A stretch of DNA of 46,283 nt from the NCBI RefSeq assembly GCF_024606345.1, contig NZ_JAHHPM010000262.1:1-46283 (forward strand). The letters run 5' to 3'. Position numbers and translations under genes: made by a program. Source of the DNA: Endozoicomonas sp. YOMI1 (GTDB taxonomy: Bacteria > Pseudomonadota > Gammaproteobacteria > Pseudomonadales > Endozoicomonadaceae). The first letter of the stretch is position 1, and every line of letters starts with the position of its first letter. The notes beneath the pieces are model-generated. The model did no database searches. It was not told where the DNA came from and was given only the letters and a program-made list of their open reading frames with translations. This document shows positions 17,276 through 24,969 of this stretch, piece by piece.

Positions 17276-19095
17276 ATCAGGCGGTCACACAATCTCTACT
17301 GAAGAGTCTACTGAAGAGTCCACTGAAGACCGAACCATCGGCTTTCTGGTTACCAGCTAACCAACGATTGCTGGCCAAAAGTCTGAGCGAACTGAGCTGG
17401 GAAGAAGCGATTGTACCACTGGAGCTTGATAACGGTTATTTCACCCTGGAGCTGCAAAGTGGCGTCATCTATCAGTTCGCCGCCTGGCGAACCATCTGGG
17501 ATCAATTGATGATTGACCCGGCCACCATTATTCGTACGGACCCCGGTGGTCAGTGGTCGTCATTTCCGGATGTCAGTCAGTTATTTATTGATGCCCGGAC
17601 GGAGCTTCATCTCACCTCGGTAATATTGGCAAACTTTCTGGAAGAGCTGGCCAACACCCTGATGGCCGAAGTCAGGGTACAGCAGAACTACCATAAAAAA
17701 ACCGCCGCTGAGTTGATTGACCTGACCGATGATGAACTTCAATGTTATCTGGATGGTCATCCGAAAGTGACCGTCAGCAAAGGCCGTATCGGTTGGGGGT
17801 TCAATGACTATGAGGCGTATGCCACCGAATTTCTGCCGGATATTCAACTGGAATGGCTGGCCGTTAGCCGAGACCATTGTCAGCTATCCAAAATAGACGA
17901 CCTTTCTGAGCAGACGTTATTGTCGGCAGTGCTTGGTACAGAGGCTCAGGCTAAGCTTTTTGACGTCTTTGGTGGAATGAACTTAACGCCAGAAGCTTAT
18001 TTCCTGATGCCGGTTCACCCATGGCAGTGGCAAAACAAGCTGGTGAATTTATTTGCTGGCGAGATTGCTGCGGGTCGTATCGTTCATCTGGGGGCTTTTG
18101 GTGATCCCATGTTGCCCCAACAGTCGCTGCGTACGCTATCAAACCGGCAGAGACCGAAACAGTTGAATATTAAGCTGCCGCTCTCGATTTTAAACACGTC
18201 CTGCTATCGGGGTATTCCCGGTCAATACATTAAGGCCGGGCCGATGATATCCAGGTGGCTGGCCAATATTGTGGATACTGACCCAACGCTGGCAAACCGG
18301 GGAGTCATCGTCCTTGAAGAGCCCGCAGGTGCCTTCTACCCCAACCCGATATTTACCCAGGTTGAGGATGCTCCCTATCGTTATCATGAGATGCTGGGCT
18401 GCATCTGGCGACAGAGTGTACACGACAAAATCAAGACATCTGAACGTGCTGTCCTTATCTCCACCCTGTTTCAGCGCGATGGTTTCAATAAACCCCTAAT
18501 CCATGAGTACATTCGCCGTTCAGGGCTGTCAGCCAGACAATGGTTGACCCGGCTGTTCGATTCGGTGGTCATCCCACTCTACCATTTGCTCTGTAAATAC
18601 GGTGTTGGCCTTGTGGCCCATGGCCAGAATGTCACGGTGGTTCTTGAGCATCATCAGCCTGCCCGTGTTGCCCTTAAAGATTTTCAGGGGGACTTGCGTC
18701 TTGTTGATCAGGACTTTCCTGAGCTGGAAAGCCTCAGTGACTATGCCCGCTCAGTGACCGCGAGACTGCCCGCTGAATACCTTATCCATGACCTGCAGAC
18801 GGGGCACTTTGTCAGCGTGCTGCGCTTTATCTCCGCTTGCCTGGCGGAAAAAGGGTTTTCTGAGGTGGACTTTTACGGACTCCTTGGTAAACAGCTGCAG
18901 TTGTATATGAAAGCGCATCCGGAACTTAACGGGCGATTTAAAATGTTTGACCTGTTCCAACCTGAAATGGCCCGTGTTTGCCTGAACAGAGTCCGGTTCA
19001 AACAAGGTTATGGTGACGCCAGTGAACGTCCACTGCCGGAACTAGGAACACCGCTTAACAACCCATTAGCAACAACATTCAGGGAAGTGCCATGA
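17272..19095 (+). CDS. iucC: Aerobactin synthetase IucC-like (NIS synthetase)
   Basis: A 607-residue NIS synthetase that completes the siderophore by joining the second hydroxamate arm to the IucA product. Its blocks match IucC closely: NQRLLAKSLSELSWEE, LDGHPK, KGRIGWG, LMPVHPWQWQ, QQSLRTLSNRQRP, KLPLSILNTSCYRGIPGQYI, LKDFQGDLRLV and YLIHDLQTGHFVSVLRFIS. The N-terminus has a micro-repeat, LLKS-LLKS-PLKT, encoded by a 12-bp unit at 17296-17331, so the protein is somewhat longer than E. coli IucC (580). Both ends overlap neighbours as ATGA. Confidence 0.94.
   Translation: MNQAVTQSLLKSLLKSPLKTEPSAFWLPANQRLLAKSLSELSWEEAIVPLELDNGYFTLELQSGVIYQFAAWRTIWDQLMIDPATIIRTDPGGQWSSFPDVSQLFIDARTELHLTSVILANFLEELANTLMAEVRVQQNYHKKTAAELIDLTDDELQCYLDGHPKVTVSKGRIGWGFNDYEAYATEFLPDIQLEWLAVSRDHCQLSKIDDLSEQTLLSAVLGTEAQAKLFDVFGGMNLTPEAYFLMPVHPWQWQNKLVNLFAGEIAAGRIVHLGAFGDPMLPQQSLRTLSNRQRPKQLNIKLPLSILNTSCYRGIPGQYIKAGPMISRWLANIVDTDPTLANRGVIVLEEPAGAFYPNPIFTQVEDAPYRYHEMLGCIWRQSVHDKIKTSERAVLISTLFQRDGFNKPLIHEYIRRSGLSARQWLTRLFDSVVIPLYHLLCKYGVGLVAHGQNVTVVLEHHQPARVALKDFQGDLRLVDQDFPELESLSDYARSVTARLPAEYLIHDLQTGHFVSVLRFISACLAEKGFSEVDFYGLLGKQLQLYMKAHPELNGRFKMFDLFQPEMARVCLNRVRFKQGYGDASERPLPELGTPLNNPLATTFREVP
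17296..17331 (+). repeat. 12-bp in-frame tandem repeat in iucC
   Basis: CTACTGAAGAGT occurs at 17296-17307 and again at 17308-17319, then CCACTGAAGACC at 17320-17331. It encodes a repeated four-residue LLKS unit near the N-terminus. Slippage at this site would add or remove four residues without shifting the frame. Confidence 0.75.
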
Positions 19096-20429
19096 GATTG
19101 CAAAAAATCACGGATTGCGAAACCGATATTCTGGAACTGGCCGGACTGGGTGCCGGGCCATTCAATTTGAGCCTGGCCGCCCTGCTCGATAGTCAGCCTG
19201 CCATTTCAACCCGGTTTTTTGACAAAAAAGCAACCTTTGGCTGGCATCCGGGCTTAATGCTTCCGGGTGCGCATATGCAGACTTCCTGCCTGAAAGACCT
19301 GGTTACCGCTGTTCAGCCTACAAGCCCGTGGTCGTTTATTTCATTTCTGGTCAATAAGGGCCGTTTTTATTCATTTCTGTCGACTGAAAAAATGGTCATC
19401 AGTCGTACAGAGTTTGTTGAATACCTGAGCTGGGTGGCAAATAACCTGAGTTCGGTAAGGTTTGATACTGAGATCCGGGAAGTCAACTTTACGGATCATC
19501 ACTTTGTGCTGAAATCTGACCGTCAATCCTTTAAAGCCAGAAATCTCTGTCTGGGGACCGGCAAATCACCCTATACCCCTGAGTGTACCCAGCGATGGCT
19601 CGGCCCGCACTGTTTCCATGCCGGTAGCCTGATGACCCGGGATGTAGATTTAGCCAATAAACGGGTGGCTGTTATTGGTGGAGGACAGACCGGGGCCGAA
19701 GTCTTCCTGAACTGTCTGCGAGGCCAATGGGGAAAGGTTGCTCAGGTGAACTGGGTATCCCGGCGAGCGGGTTTTGAACCTCTGGATGAAAGCCCCTTTA
19801 CCAATGAGTATTTCACCCCGGGCTATGTAGGCCAGTTTCTGTCACTGCCCAGTGATAAAAAAGAGCGCATCGTCAATTATCAAAAGCTGGCAAGTGATGG
19901 TATTACCCCGGCCTATCTACTGGAACTCTACCGGGAGCTTTATGACCGAACCTATCTGGGCAATGGTGATGTGAGCTGGCAATTGCTGCCGGATCGAACG
20001 TTAGCGGATATGTCCTTAACGTCCACAGGTTATTATGACCTGCGTCTGTTCAATGCATTGTCAGAATGCGATGAACGGCTGGCCGCTGACGTGGTTATTC
20101 TATGTACTGGCTTCCAGAATACACTGCCTGACTATCTGGAACCGATTCGGGAACGGTTAACGCTGGATCAGCACAATCGATTCCAGCTATCCTCAAGTTT
20201 TAAACTGGCCTGGAATGGCCCGGAAGACCGCCGGATTTATGCGGTCAATGCCGGTTTGCACAGCCATGGCATTGTTGAGCCGCAGTTAAGCCTCACGGCC
20301 TGGCGCTCAGCAACCATCATCAATGACTTGATGAACGACGATGTCTTTCCGGTCAATCAGCCTCCCGGTTTTATCCACTGGCTGAGTAATACGGATTTTC
20401 TGCTCAATGGCAAAGGAGAAAATGGGTAA
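19092..20429 (+). CDS. iucD: L-lysine N6-monooxygenase IucD-like
   Basis: A 445-residue flavin-dependent N-hydroxylating monooxygenase, the same length as E. coli IucD. It converts lysine to N6-hydroxylysine with FAD, NADPH and O2, the first step of aerobactin synthesis. The N-terminal FAD motif is GLGAGPFNLSLA (about 18-29), followed by GWHPGLMLPGAHMQTSCLKDL and an NADPH motif VIGGGQTGAEVF (about 194-205). The C-terminus has the DVVILCTGF substrate/FAD motif and HGIVEPQLSLTAWRSA. The gene ends just before a strong convergent hairpin. Lysine is preferred over ornithine because the whole cluster is iucABCD. Confidence 0.94.
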   Translation: MRLQKITDCETDILELAGLGAGPFNLSLAALLDSQPAISTRFFDKKATFGWHPGLMLPGAHMQTSCLKDLVTAVQPTSPWSFISFLVNKGRFYSFLSTEKMVISRTEFVEYLSWVANNLSSVRFDTEIREVNFTDHHFVLKSDRQSFKARNLCLGTGKSPYTPECTQRWLGPHCFHAGSLMTRDVDLANKRVAVIGGGQTGAEVFLNCLRGQWGKVAQVNWVSRRAGFEPLDESPFTNEYFTPGYVGQFLSLPSDKKERIVNYQKLASDGITPAYLLELYRELYDRTYLGNGDVSWQLLPDRTLADMSLTSTGYYDLRLFNALSECDERLAADVVILCTGFQNTLPDYLEPIRERLTLDQHNRFQLSSSFKLAWNGPEDRRIYAVNAGLHSHGIVEPQLSLTAWRSATIINDLMNDDVFPVNQPPGFIHWLSNTDFLLNGKGENG

Positions 20430-20435
20430 TCGTTT

Positions 20436-20468
20436 TGCCACCAACCTCTTTTTGCAAGGTTGGTGGTA
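20436..20468. terminator. Two-way terminator between iucD and fbpC
   Basis: CCACCAACCT (20438-20447) pairs perfectly with AGGTTGGTGG (20457-20466), with a T-rich loop. It sits exactly between two convergent genes. The short T-runs are in the loop and upstream, so it may work in both directions. Confidence 0.75.
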
Positions 20469-20473
20469 TTAAT

Positions 20474-21646
20474 TCAAACCCCTTCTTTCTGGCGCGCATT
20501 CTGGCCACCCGCATCAAACAGCACCAGATCGTGAGGAATAATGTTCAGTTGAACGGTAGCATTTCCGGCTACCGGATTTGAATGCTCTGCCACCAGCTGA
20601 TAACTCTCCTGGCAACAGTCCAGGTGAATTTCGCTGCGCATACTTTTTCCCATAAACTGCTGCCGGGTGATGGTTGCCTGTGGAAAAGTACCAGATAGTG
20701 AGCCTTCCGGTTTATCCACAGCCGAGACTGCAACCATCTGTGGTCGAATAAATAACTCAAGACTTGTCCCTGCTTTTTCCTCAGAGAGAGGTTGGGTGGA
20801 TGCCACAACGCCCAATGGGGTGCTCACATGAAACTCATCTTCAATGGTGGCCGGCAGAAAGTTTCCGGCCCCCATAAAGTCAGCAATAAAACGGTTGTCA
20901 GGGTAGTGATAGATATCGAAGGCCGCCCCCTGCTGCATGATTCTGCCCTGCCCCATGACGGCAATGGTATCCGCAAAAGCAAAACCTTCTTCACGGCTGT
21001 GGGTAACAAACAGTCCGGCGACTTTTTGTTGCTTCAGGATATCCCGTATTTCCCTGACCAGATGCTGACGGACCTGGCTGTCGATATTTGAAAACGGCTC
21101 ATCCAGCAACAGAATGGAAGGCTTGTTGGCCAGTGCCCTGGCGATGGCCACCCGCTGCTGCTGTCCTCCGGACAGTTCGTGTGGATAGCGCTGATCAAGA
21201 CCATAAAGGTTCACCAGTTGAAGCATATCCTGAACCCGTTGCCTGATCTGTTCGGTGGTCTGTTTGTTCAGGCCGAAGGCGCCCTTAAGTCCAAAACTCC
21301 CCTTAAGTCCAAAACTAATGTTGTCAAACACCGTCAAGTGAGGAAACAGGGCATAATCCTGAAAGATCATGCCGATGCCCCGCTGTTCCGGAGGGGTTAC
21401 CCTGGCAGCTGAGCTGACTTCCCTGCCATGCAGCTCAATGGTGCCGGATACCGGTTGAATCAAACCGGCGATCGCTTTTAATAATGTCGACTTACCACAG
21501 CCACTTCGACCCAGAAGGCAGACAATTTCACCATCCTCTATGGCCAGGTTTAACCCGGACAGGACCAGATGATCGGCAATGGCGCTGCTTTTTCTGATTG
21601 AACGGTCATAAGTACAGGCAAGTTCAGTGATGTTCAGGGCACTCAT
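20474..21646 (-). CDS. fbpC: Ferric-iron ABC transporter ATPase, FbpC type
   Basis: A 390-residue ATPase for periplasmic Fe3+ import. Walker A GRSGCGKST is at 46-54, the Q-loop region is IGMIFQDYALFP, the signature LSGGQQQR at 158-165 and Walker B ILLLDEPF at 178-185. A C-terminal TOBE-like regulatory region follows. Residues 112-127 hold an in-frame repeat, FGLKGSFGLKGAFGLN, produced by an 18-bp DNA repeat at about 21282-21316; it lies in the helical subdomain and is absent from typical family members. The start overlaps the fbpB stop. Confidence 0.9.
   Translation of the reverse strand: MSALNITELACTYDRSIRKSSAIADHLVLSGLNLAIEDGEIVCLLGRSGCGKSTLLKAIAGLIQPVSGTIELHGREVSSAARVTPPEQRGIGMIFQDYALFPHLTVFDNISFGLKGSFGLKGAFGLNKQTTEQIRQRVQDMLQLVNLYGLDQRYPHELSGGQQQRVAIARALANKPSILLLDEPFSNIDSQVRQHLVREIRDILKQQKVAGLFVTHSREEGFAFADTIAVMGQGRIMQQGAAFDIYHYPDNRFIADFMGAGNFLPATIEDEFHVSTPLGVVASTQPLSEEKAGTSLELFIRPQMVAVSAVDKPEGSLSGTFPQATITRQQFMGKSMRSEIHLDCCQESYQLVAEHSNPVAGNATVQLNIIPHDLVLFDAGGQNARQKEGV
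21282..21316 (-). repeat. 18-bp in-frame tandem repeat in fbpC
   Basis: CCCTTAAGTCCAAAACT occurs at 21282-21298 and again at 21300-21316. A third, weaker copy precedes them. The repeat adds FGLKG(S/A) units to the ATPase. Confidence 0.7.
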
Positions 21647-23280
21647 TGCTGTTCCTGCCTTTCCAGAGAGCGATTAAGCATAATCAGGGGAACCAATCCT
21701 ACCAGAACCATTACCAATGCGGCAGGTGCCGCATATTCCAGCTGCTCATCAGAGACGTATTGGAAGACCCGGGTGGCCAGTGTTTCAAAATTGAAGGGCC
21801 TGAGTAGCAGTGTGGCAGGCAGCTCTTTCATACCCTCAATAAAGACCAGCAGCAGCCCTGCCAGCATGCCTTTACGGATTAACGGCAGGTGCACACGCTT
21901 GACCATTTCCCGGGGGTTACACCCCAGTGTTCGACTGGCCATGTCCAGCGAAGGAGACACTCGCCCAAGACTGGACTCAACACTGCCCACAGCAACGGCA
22001 GAGAAACGCACCACGTAGGCAAAAATCAGGGTAATGACAGAGCCGCTGAAAATAAGCCCTACCGGTGACTGGTGCCAGTGAATCAGCAGTTCGTTGAGCA
22101 AATTATCCGAGAGCGTCAGGGGGATCAGTACCCCAATGGCCAGAACATTGCCCGGCAGGGCATAACCGGTGGAGGCCAAGCGAGCAGGGATTCGGGAAAA
22201 ACTTGTGCGCTGTAAACGCTGATAAACACCAAGAAACAAGGCAATAAAGCAGGCAGCAACGGCTGCGGACCCGGAAACCATCAGGCTGTTAACACCATAT
22301 TCAAACAGCGCACTGCTCCATGAATCATTGAAATAAGCAATCAGGTATCCCTCCAGCACCAGAGATGGCAGCAAAAAGCCCAGGGTGACCAGCATCCAGC
22401 ACCAGCCGATAGCCAGCCATTTTGACCAGCCGGAAAGCTCGATCAACTCCCGCTGCTCCTGCCCGGTATTTTTCTGGTAGAGCTGCTGTTGACGACGGCT
22501 GTATTTTTCTATGCTGATCAATAACATGACCACCAGCAACATCATGGCCGAGATTTTTGCCGCGGCATTCAAGTTGCCATAACCAAGCCAGGTGTCGTAT
22601 ATCGCCGTGGTTAATGTGGGCACGGAAAAATAGCTCACCGTGGCAAAATCACCCAGGGCTTCCATGCCCATAAGCGCCAGACCGGTTATGATGGCGGGAC
22701 GGGCCATGGGCAAGGTTACCCGAAAAAAACTGTGCAGTGGTGAGCAACCCAGGAGTCGGCTGGCCAGAGTCTGGCTTTTCGACTGCTCAAGAAAGGCGGT
22801 TCTTGCCAGCAGGTACAGATAGGGATAAAGCACCAGGGCAAGCACAATAATAGCGCCGCCAAGGCTGCGTATTTCCGGGAAGGAATAGTCTGCTGCTGAC
22901 GTCCAACCCGTGAGCGCTCTGAGAAAACGCTGCACTGGCCCGGCAAATTCCAGCAGGTCGGTATAGATATAAGCAATAACGTAGGATGGCATAGCCAGTG
23001 GTAATACCAGTAACCACTGGAGCTGATCTCTTCCCGGAATACGGGCATTGGCCATCACCCAGGCGGCAGGAATAGCCAGAATAGCCCCAAGCCCCCCTAC
23101 TCCGAGAATAAGAAGAACACTGTTCACTATGTAGGCGGTCAGGACAGTGTTCCAAAGATGGTCAAATAACTCGCTGGCAGGGGCGAGAGCCTCCAGAACC
23201 ACAGCGATAACAGGCGAAAAAAGTAAAAGGGCCAGCAGCCAGCTGCCAGCCCTCCAGTAGGTCGGTAAGTTGTGATTCAT
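21643..23280 (-). CDS. fbpB: Ferric-iron ABC transporter permease, FbpB type
   Basis: A 545-residue permease with two binding-protein-dependent transport domains in one chain, about 12 TM segments, as in FbpB, SfuB and HitB. Each half has an EAA-type loop: ASRLLGCSPLHSFFRVTLPMARPAI in the first and ASRTLGCNPREMVKRVHLPLIRKGM in the second (both split here by a few residues of context). It overlaps fbpC by 4 bp (ATGA) and follows fbpA by 16 bp, so the three form an operon. Its role is to pass ferric iron from FbpA across the inner membrane. Confidence 0.9.
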   Translation of the reverse strand: MNHNLPTYWRAGSWLLALLLFSPVIAVVLEALAPASELFDHLWNTVLTAYIVNSVLLILGVGGLGAILAIPAAWVMANARIPGRDQLQWLLVLPLAMPSYVIAYIYTDLLEFAGPVQRFLRALTGWTSAADYSFPEIRSLGGAIIVLALVLYPYLYLLARTAFLEQSKSQTLASRLLGCSPLHSFFRVTLPMARPAIITGLALMGMEALGDFATVSYFSVPTLTTAIYDTWLGYGNLNAAAKISAMMLLVVMLLISIEKYSRRQQQLYQKNTGQEQRELIELSGWSKWLAIGWCWMLVTLGFLLPSLVLEGYLIAYFNDSWSSALFEYGVNSLMVSGSAAVAACFIALFLGVYQRLQRTSFSRIPARLASTGYALPGNVLAIGVLIPLTLSDNLLNELLIHWHQSPVGLIFSGSVITLIFAYVVRFSAVAVGSVESSLGRVSPSLDMASRTLGCNPREMVKRVHLPLIRKGMLAGLLLVFIEGMKELPATLLLRPFNFETLATRVFQYVSDEQLEYAAPAALVMVLVGLVPLIMLNRSLERQEQQ

Positions 23281-23296
23281 GCACTAATGACAAGAT

Positions 23297-24307
23297 CTAA
23301 AGATCAAATTTTACTTCGTCCAGAAGACGTTGAGCCTTGGCACGGTTCGCTGCAATGTCTGCTATGGGCAGTGGATCCGCCTTGAACTCTCCCCATGCCG
23401 CAACGGTGTCAGACACTGGTACTTTCGGGTTGACCGGGTATTCCAAATTGTCACGGGCATAAATGGATTGAGCTTCCTCGCTGGCCAGGTACTCCATCAG
23501 CTTGAGGGCATTATCCTTGTTCGGTGCATACTTTGCCATCACCATGCCACTGATGTTGACATGGGAACCCGCAGTCTTCTGGTTAGGGAAGTTAATATAA
23601 ACCGCATCAGCCCAGGCTTTCTGAGCATCATTCTGCATCATCTTGCCAAAATAGTAGCTGTTACCCAAAGAGACATCACAAACCCCCTCTTTGATCGCTT
23701 TGACCTGGGCCCGGTCATTACCCTGAGGGCGACGGGCCAGGTTTGCTTTTACCCCTTCCAGCCACTGTCTGGTTTCAGCTTCACCGTTATGGGCAATCAT
23801 CGAGGCGACTAAACCGATGTTGTAGGGGTGCTTGCCACTGCGGGTACAGATCTTTCCTTTAAACTTACTGCTGGCCAGGTCTTCGTAGTTGATATCGACG
23901 GGCTTGTCACTGCGTCTGGAGCTGTAGATATTACGAACCCGCATGGTCAATGAGTACCACTGGTTATTCGGGTCCCTTAAGTGTGCAGGGATATTGTCAT
24001 TAATGGTTTTACTGTTCACGGGTTGCACCAGTTGGCGATCAACCAGATCAAAAAGACTGATCATGTCAGAAGTCAGTACGACATCTGCCGGGCTGAACTT
24101 TCCCTCCCTCTCAATACGCTCTTCCAGACCTTTCTTGGCAAACACGACGTTAACCTTAACGCCAGCTTCCTCTTCAAAGTCTTTTAGCATGGGCTCAATC
24201 AGAAAAGGTTGGCGATAAGAGTAAACATTGACCTCTTCGTCAGCCCGGGCGGAGAAAGAAGAACACGAGATCGCAATAGCGGAAGCAATAGAAATGAGTT
24301 TTTTCAT
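23297..24307 (-). CDS. fbpA: Ferric-iron periplasmic binding protein, FbpA/FutA type
   Basis: A 336-residue class II solute-binding protein with a signal peptide (MKKLISIASAIAISCSSFSARA). It begins the mature part with EEVNVYSYRQPFL and contains the paired tyrosines of the GNSYYFGKM motif, which in FbpA/FutA proteins bind Fe3+ directly. It is the first gene of fbpABC. A promoter and Fur-box-like site lie directly upstream. In the same cell as the aerobactin system it would take up ferric iron freed in, or entering, the periplasm. Confidence 0.92.
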   Translation of the reverse strand: MKKLISIASAIAISCSSFSARADEEVNVYSYRQPFLIEPMLKDFEEEAGVKVNVVFAKKGLEERIEREGKFSPADVVLTSDMISLFDLVDRQLVQPVNSKTINDNIPAHLRDPNNQWYSLTMRVRNIYSSRRSDKPVDINYEDLASSKFKGKICTRSGKHPYNIGLVASMIAHNGEAETRQWLEGVKANLARRPQGNDRAQVKAIKEGVCDVSLGNSYYFGKMMQNDAQKAWADAVYINFPNQKTAGSHVNISGMVMAKYAPNKDNALKLMEYLASEEAQSIYARDNLEYPVNPKVPVSDTVAAWGEFKADPLPIADIAANRAKAQRLLDEVKFDL

Positions 24308-24320
24308 AGCAGCCTGTAAA

Positions 24321-24370
24321 CAAGAATTATTATCGTTTGCGGATTTTACTTATTTTTCCTGAATTCGCAA
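24321..24370 (-). promoter_or_regulatory. fbpA promoter and Fur-box-like site
   Basis: On the minus strand, TTGCGA (24370-24365) and TAAAAT (24348-24343) are spaced 16 bp apart. Just after the -10 lies CGATAATAATTCTTG (24335-24321), 11 of 15 to the 7-1-7 Fur palindrome, where it would cover the start of transcription. CCTGAATTC (24358-24366) falls in the spacer. Confidence 0.5.
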
Positions 24371-24379
24371 CCGCTTTAT

Positions 24380-24969
24380 TCCGCTGTGGATAAATTCAAT
24401 GGCTATAAAACCGCCGATTACTTTGAACATCCCATTACAGCAGGCTGTCAGGCAAAGTACCTGAGCATTATGGGAATGTGGACATATACAGGGATAAGCT
24501 ATTAACAAGGTAGGGAATAACCCTTTTATAAAATTGGTCTGTGGATAAAATCGTTTTTTTCCACAGTTTAATAACAGGTTAACTAAACCTTGCTACCAAC
24601 AATATAACAGAGTTATTCAACTTATAATATATTGAAAGTAAAGAGCTTTATTTGCTTATCCACAGATTTTATCAACACCAATATCAATTAAATTAATAAA
24701 TAAACATTAAGAAACAGCTATTCGCTGTTATTACTGCTGTTTAACTTGAAGAACTGCATCCGTTTGTAAAAAACCCGAGGCTTTTTTGGGCAGATCTACT
24801 GTCTGTGAGTAAAATTAGTTTCTGGTTGACGCTCACACCCGTTATGCAAGCCTGGTCATTGGGCTGGCACTGTGACTTCAGATCACTCTTATTCAATGAT
24901 GGGTCACAGCGCTATTTAACCGGTGTATAATTGCTGGTCTTATCTTCTCTTGATGACAGGTGAAAAACG
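24380..24969. other. Candidate chromosomal origin (oriC) upstream of mnmG
   Basis: The gene-free spacer has three perfect DnaA boxes: TGTGGATAA at 24385-24393 and 24540-24548, and TTATCCACA at 24656-24664. TTTTCCACA at 24557-24565 fits the relaxed consensus, and GGTGTATAA (24922-24930) differs at one base. Between and after the boxes lies a very AT-rich tract (about 24600-24720) that could serve as the unwinding element. In E. coli and Vibrio, oriC lies next to mnmG (gidA). Neighbours to the left of the spacer (fbp) are on minus and those to the right (mnmG, prlC, cox) on plus, as expected around an origin. GATC sites are few. No dnaA gene is in the window. Confidence 0.65.
24903..24931 (+). 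promoter_or_regulatory. mnmG promoter
   Basis: A perfect -10 TATAAT (24926-24931) lies 17 bp after GTCACA (24903-24908, 4 of 6 to TTGACA). It is 38 bp before the mnmG start. Confidence 0.55.

Noticed and set aside
24765-24790. Possible terminator before mnmG (A-run, CCCGAGG, T-run)
   Set aside because: The stem is only a few base pairs and imperfect, and it lies upstream of the mnmG promoter in the oriC-like spacer.
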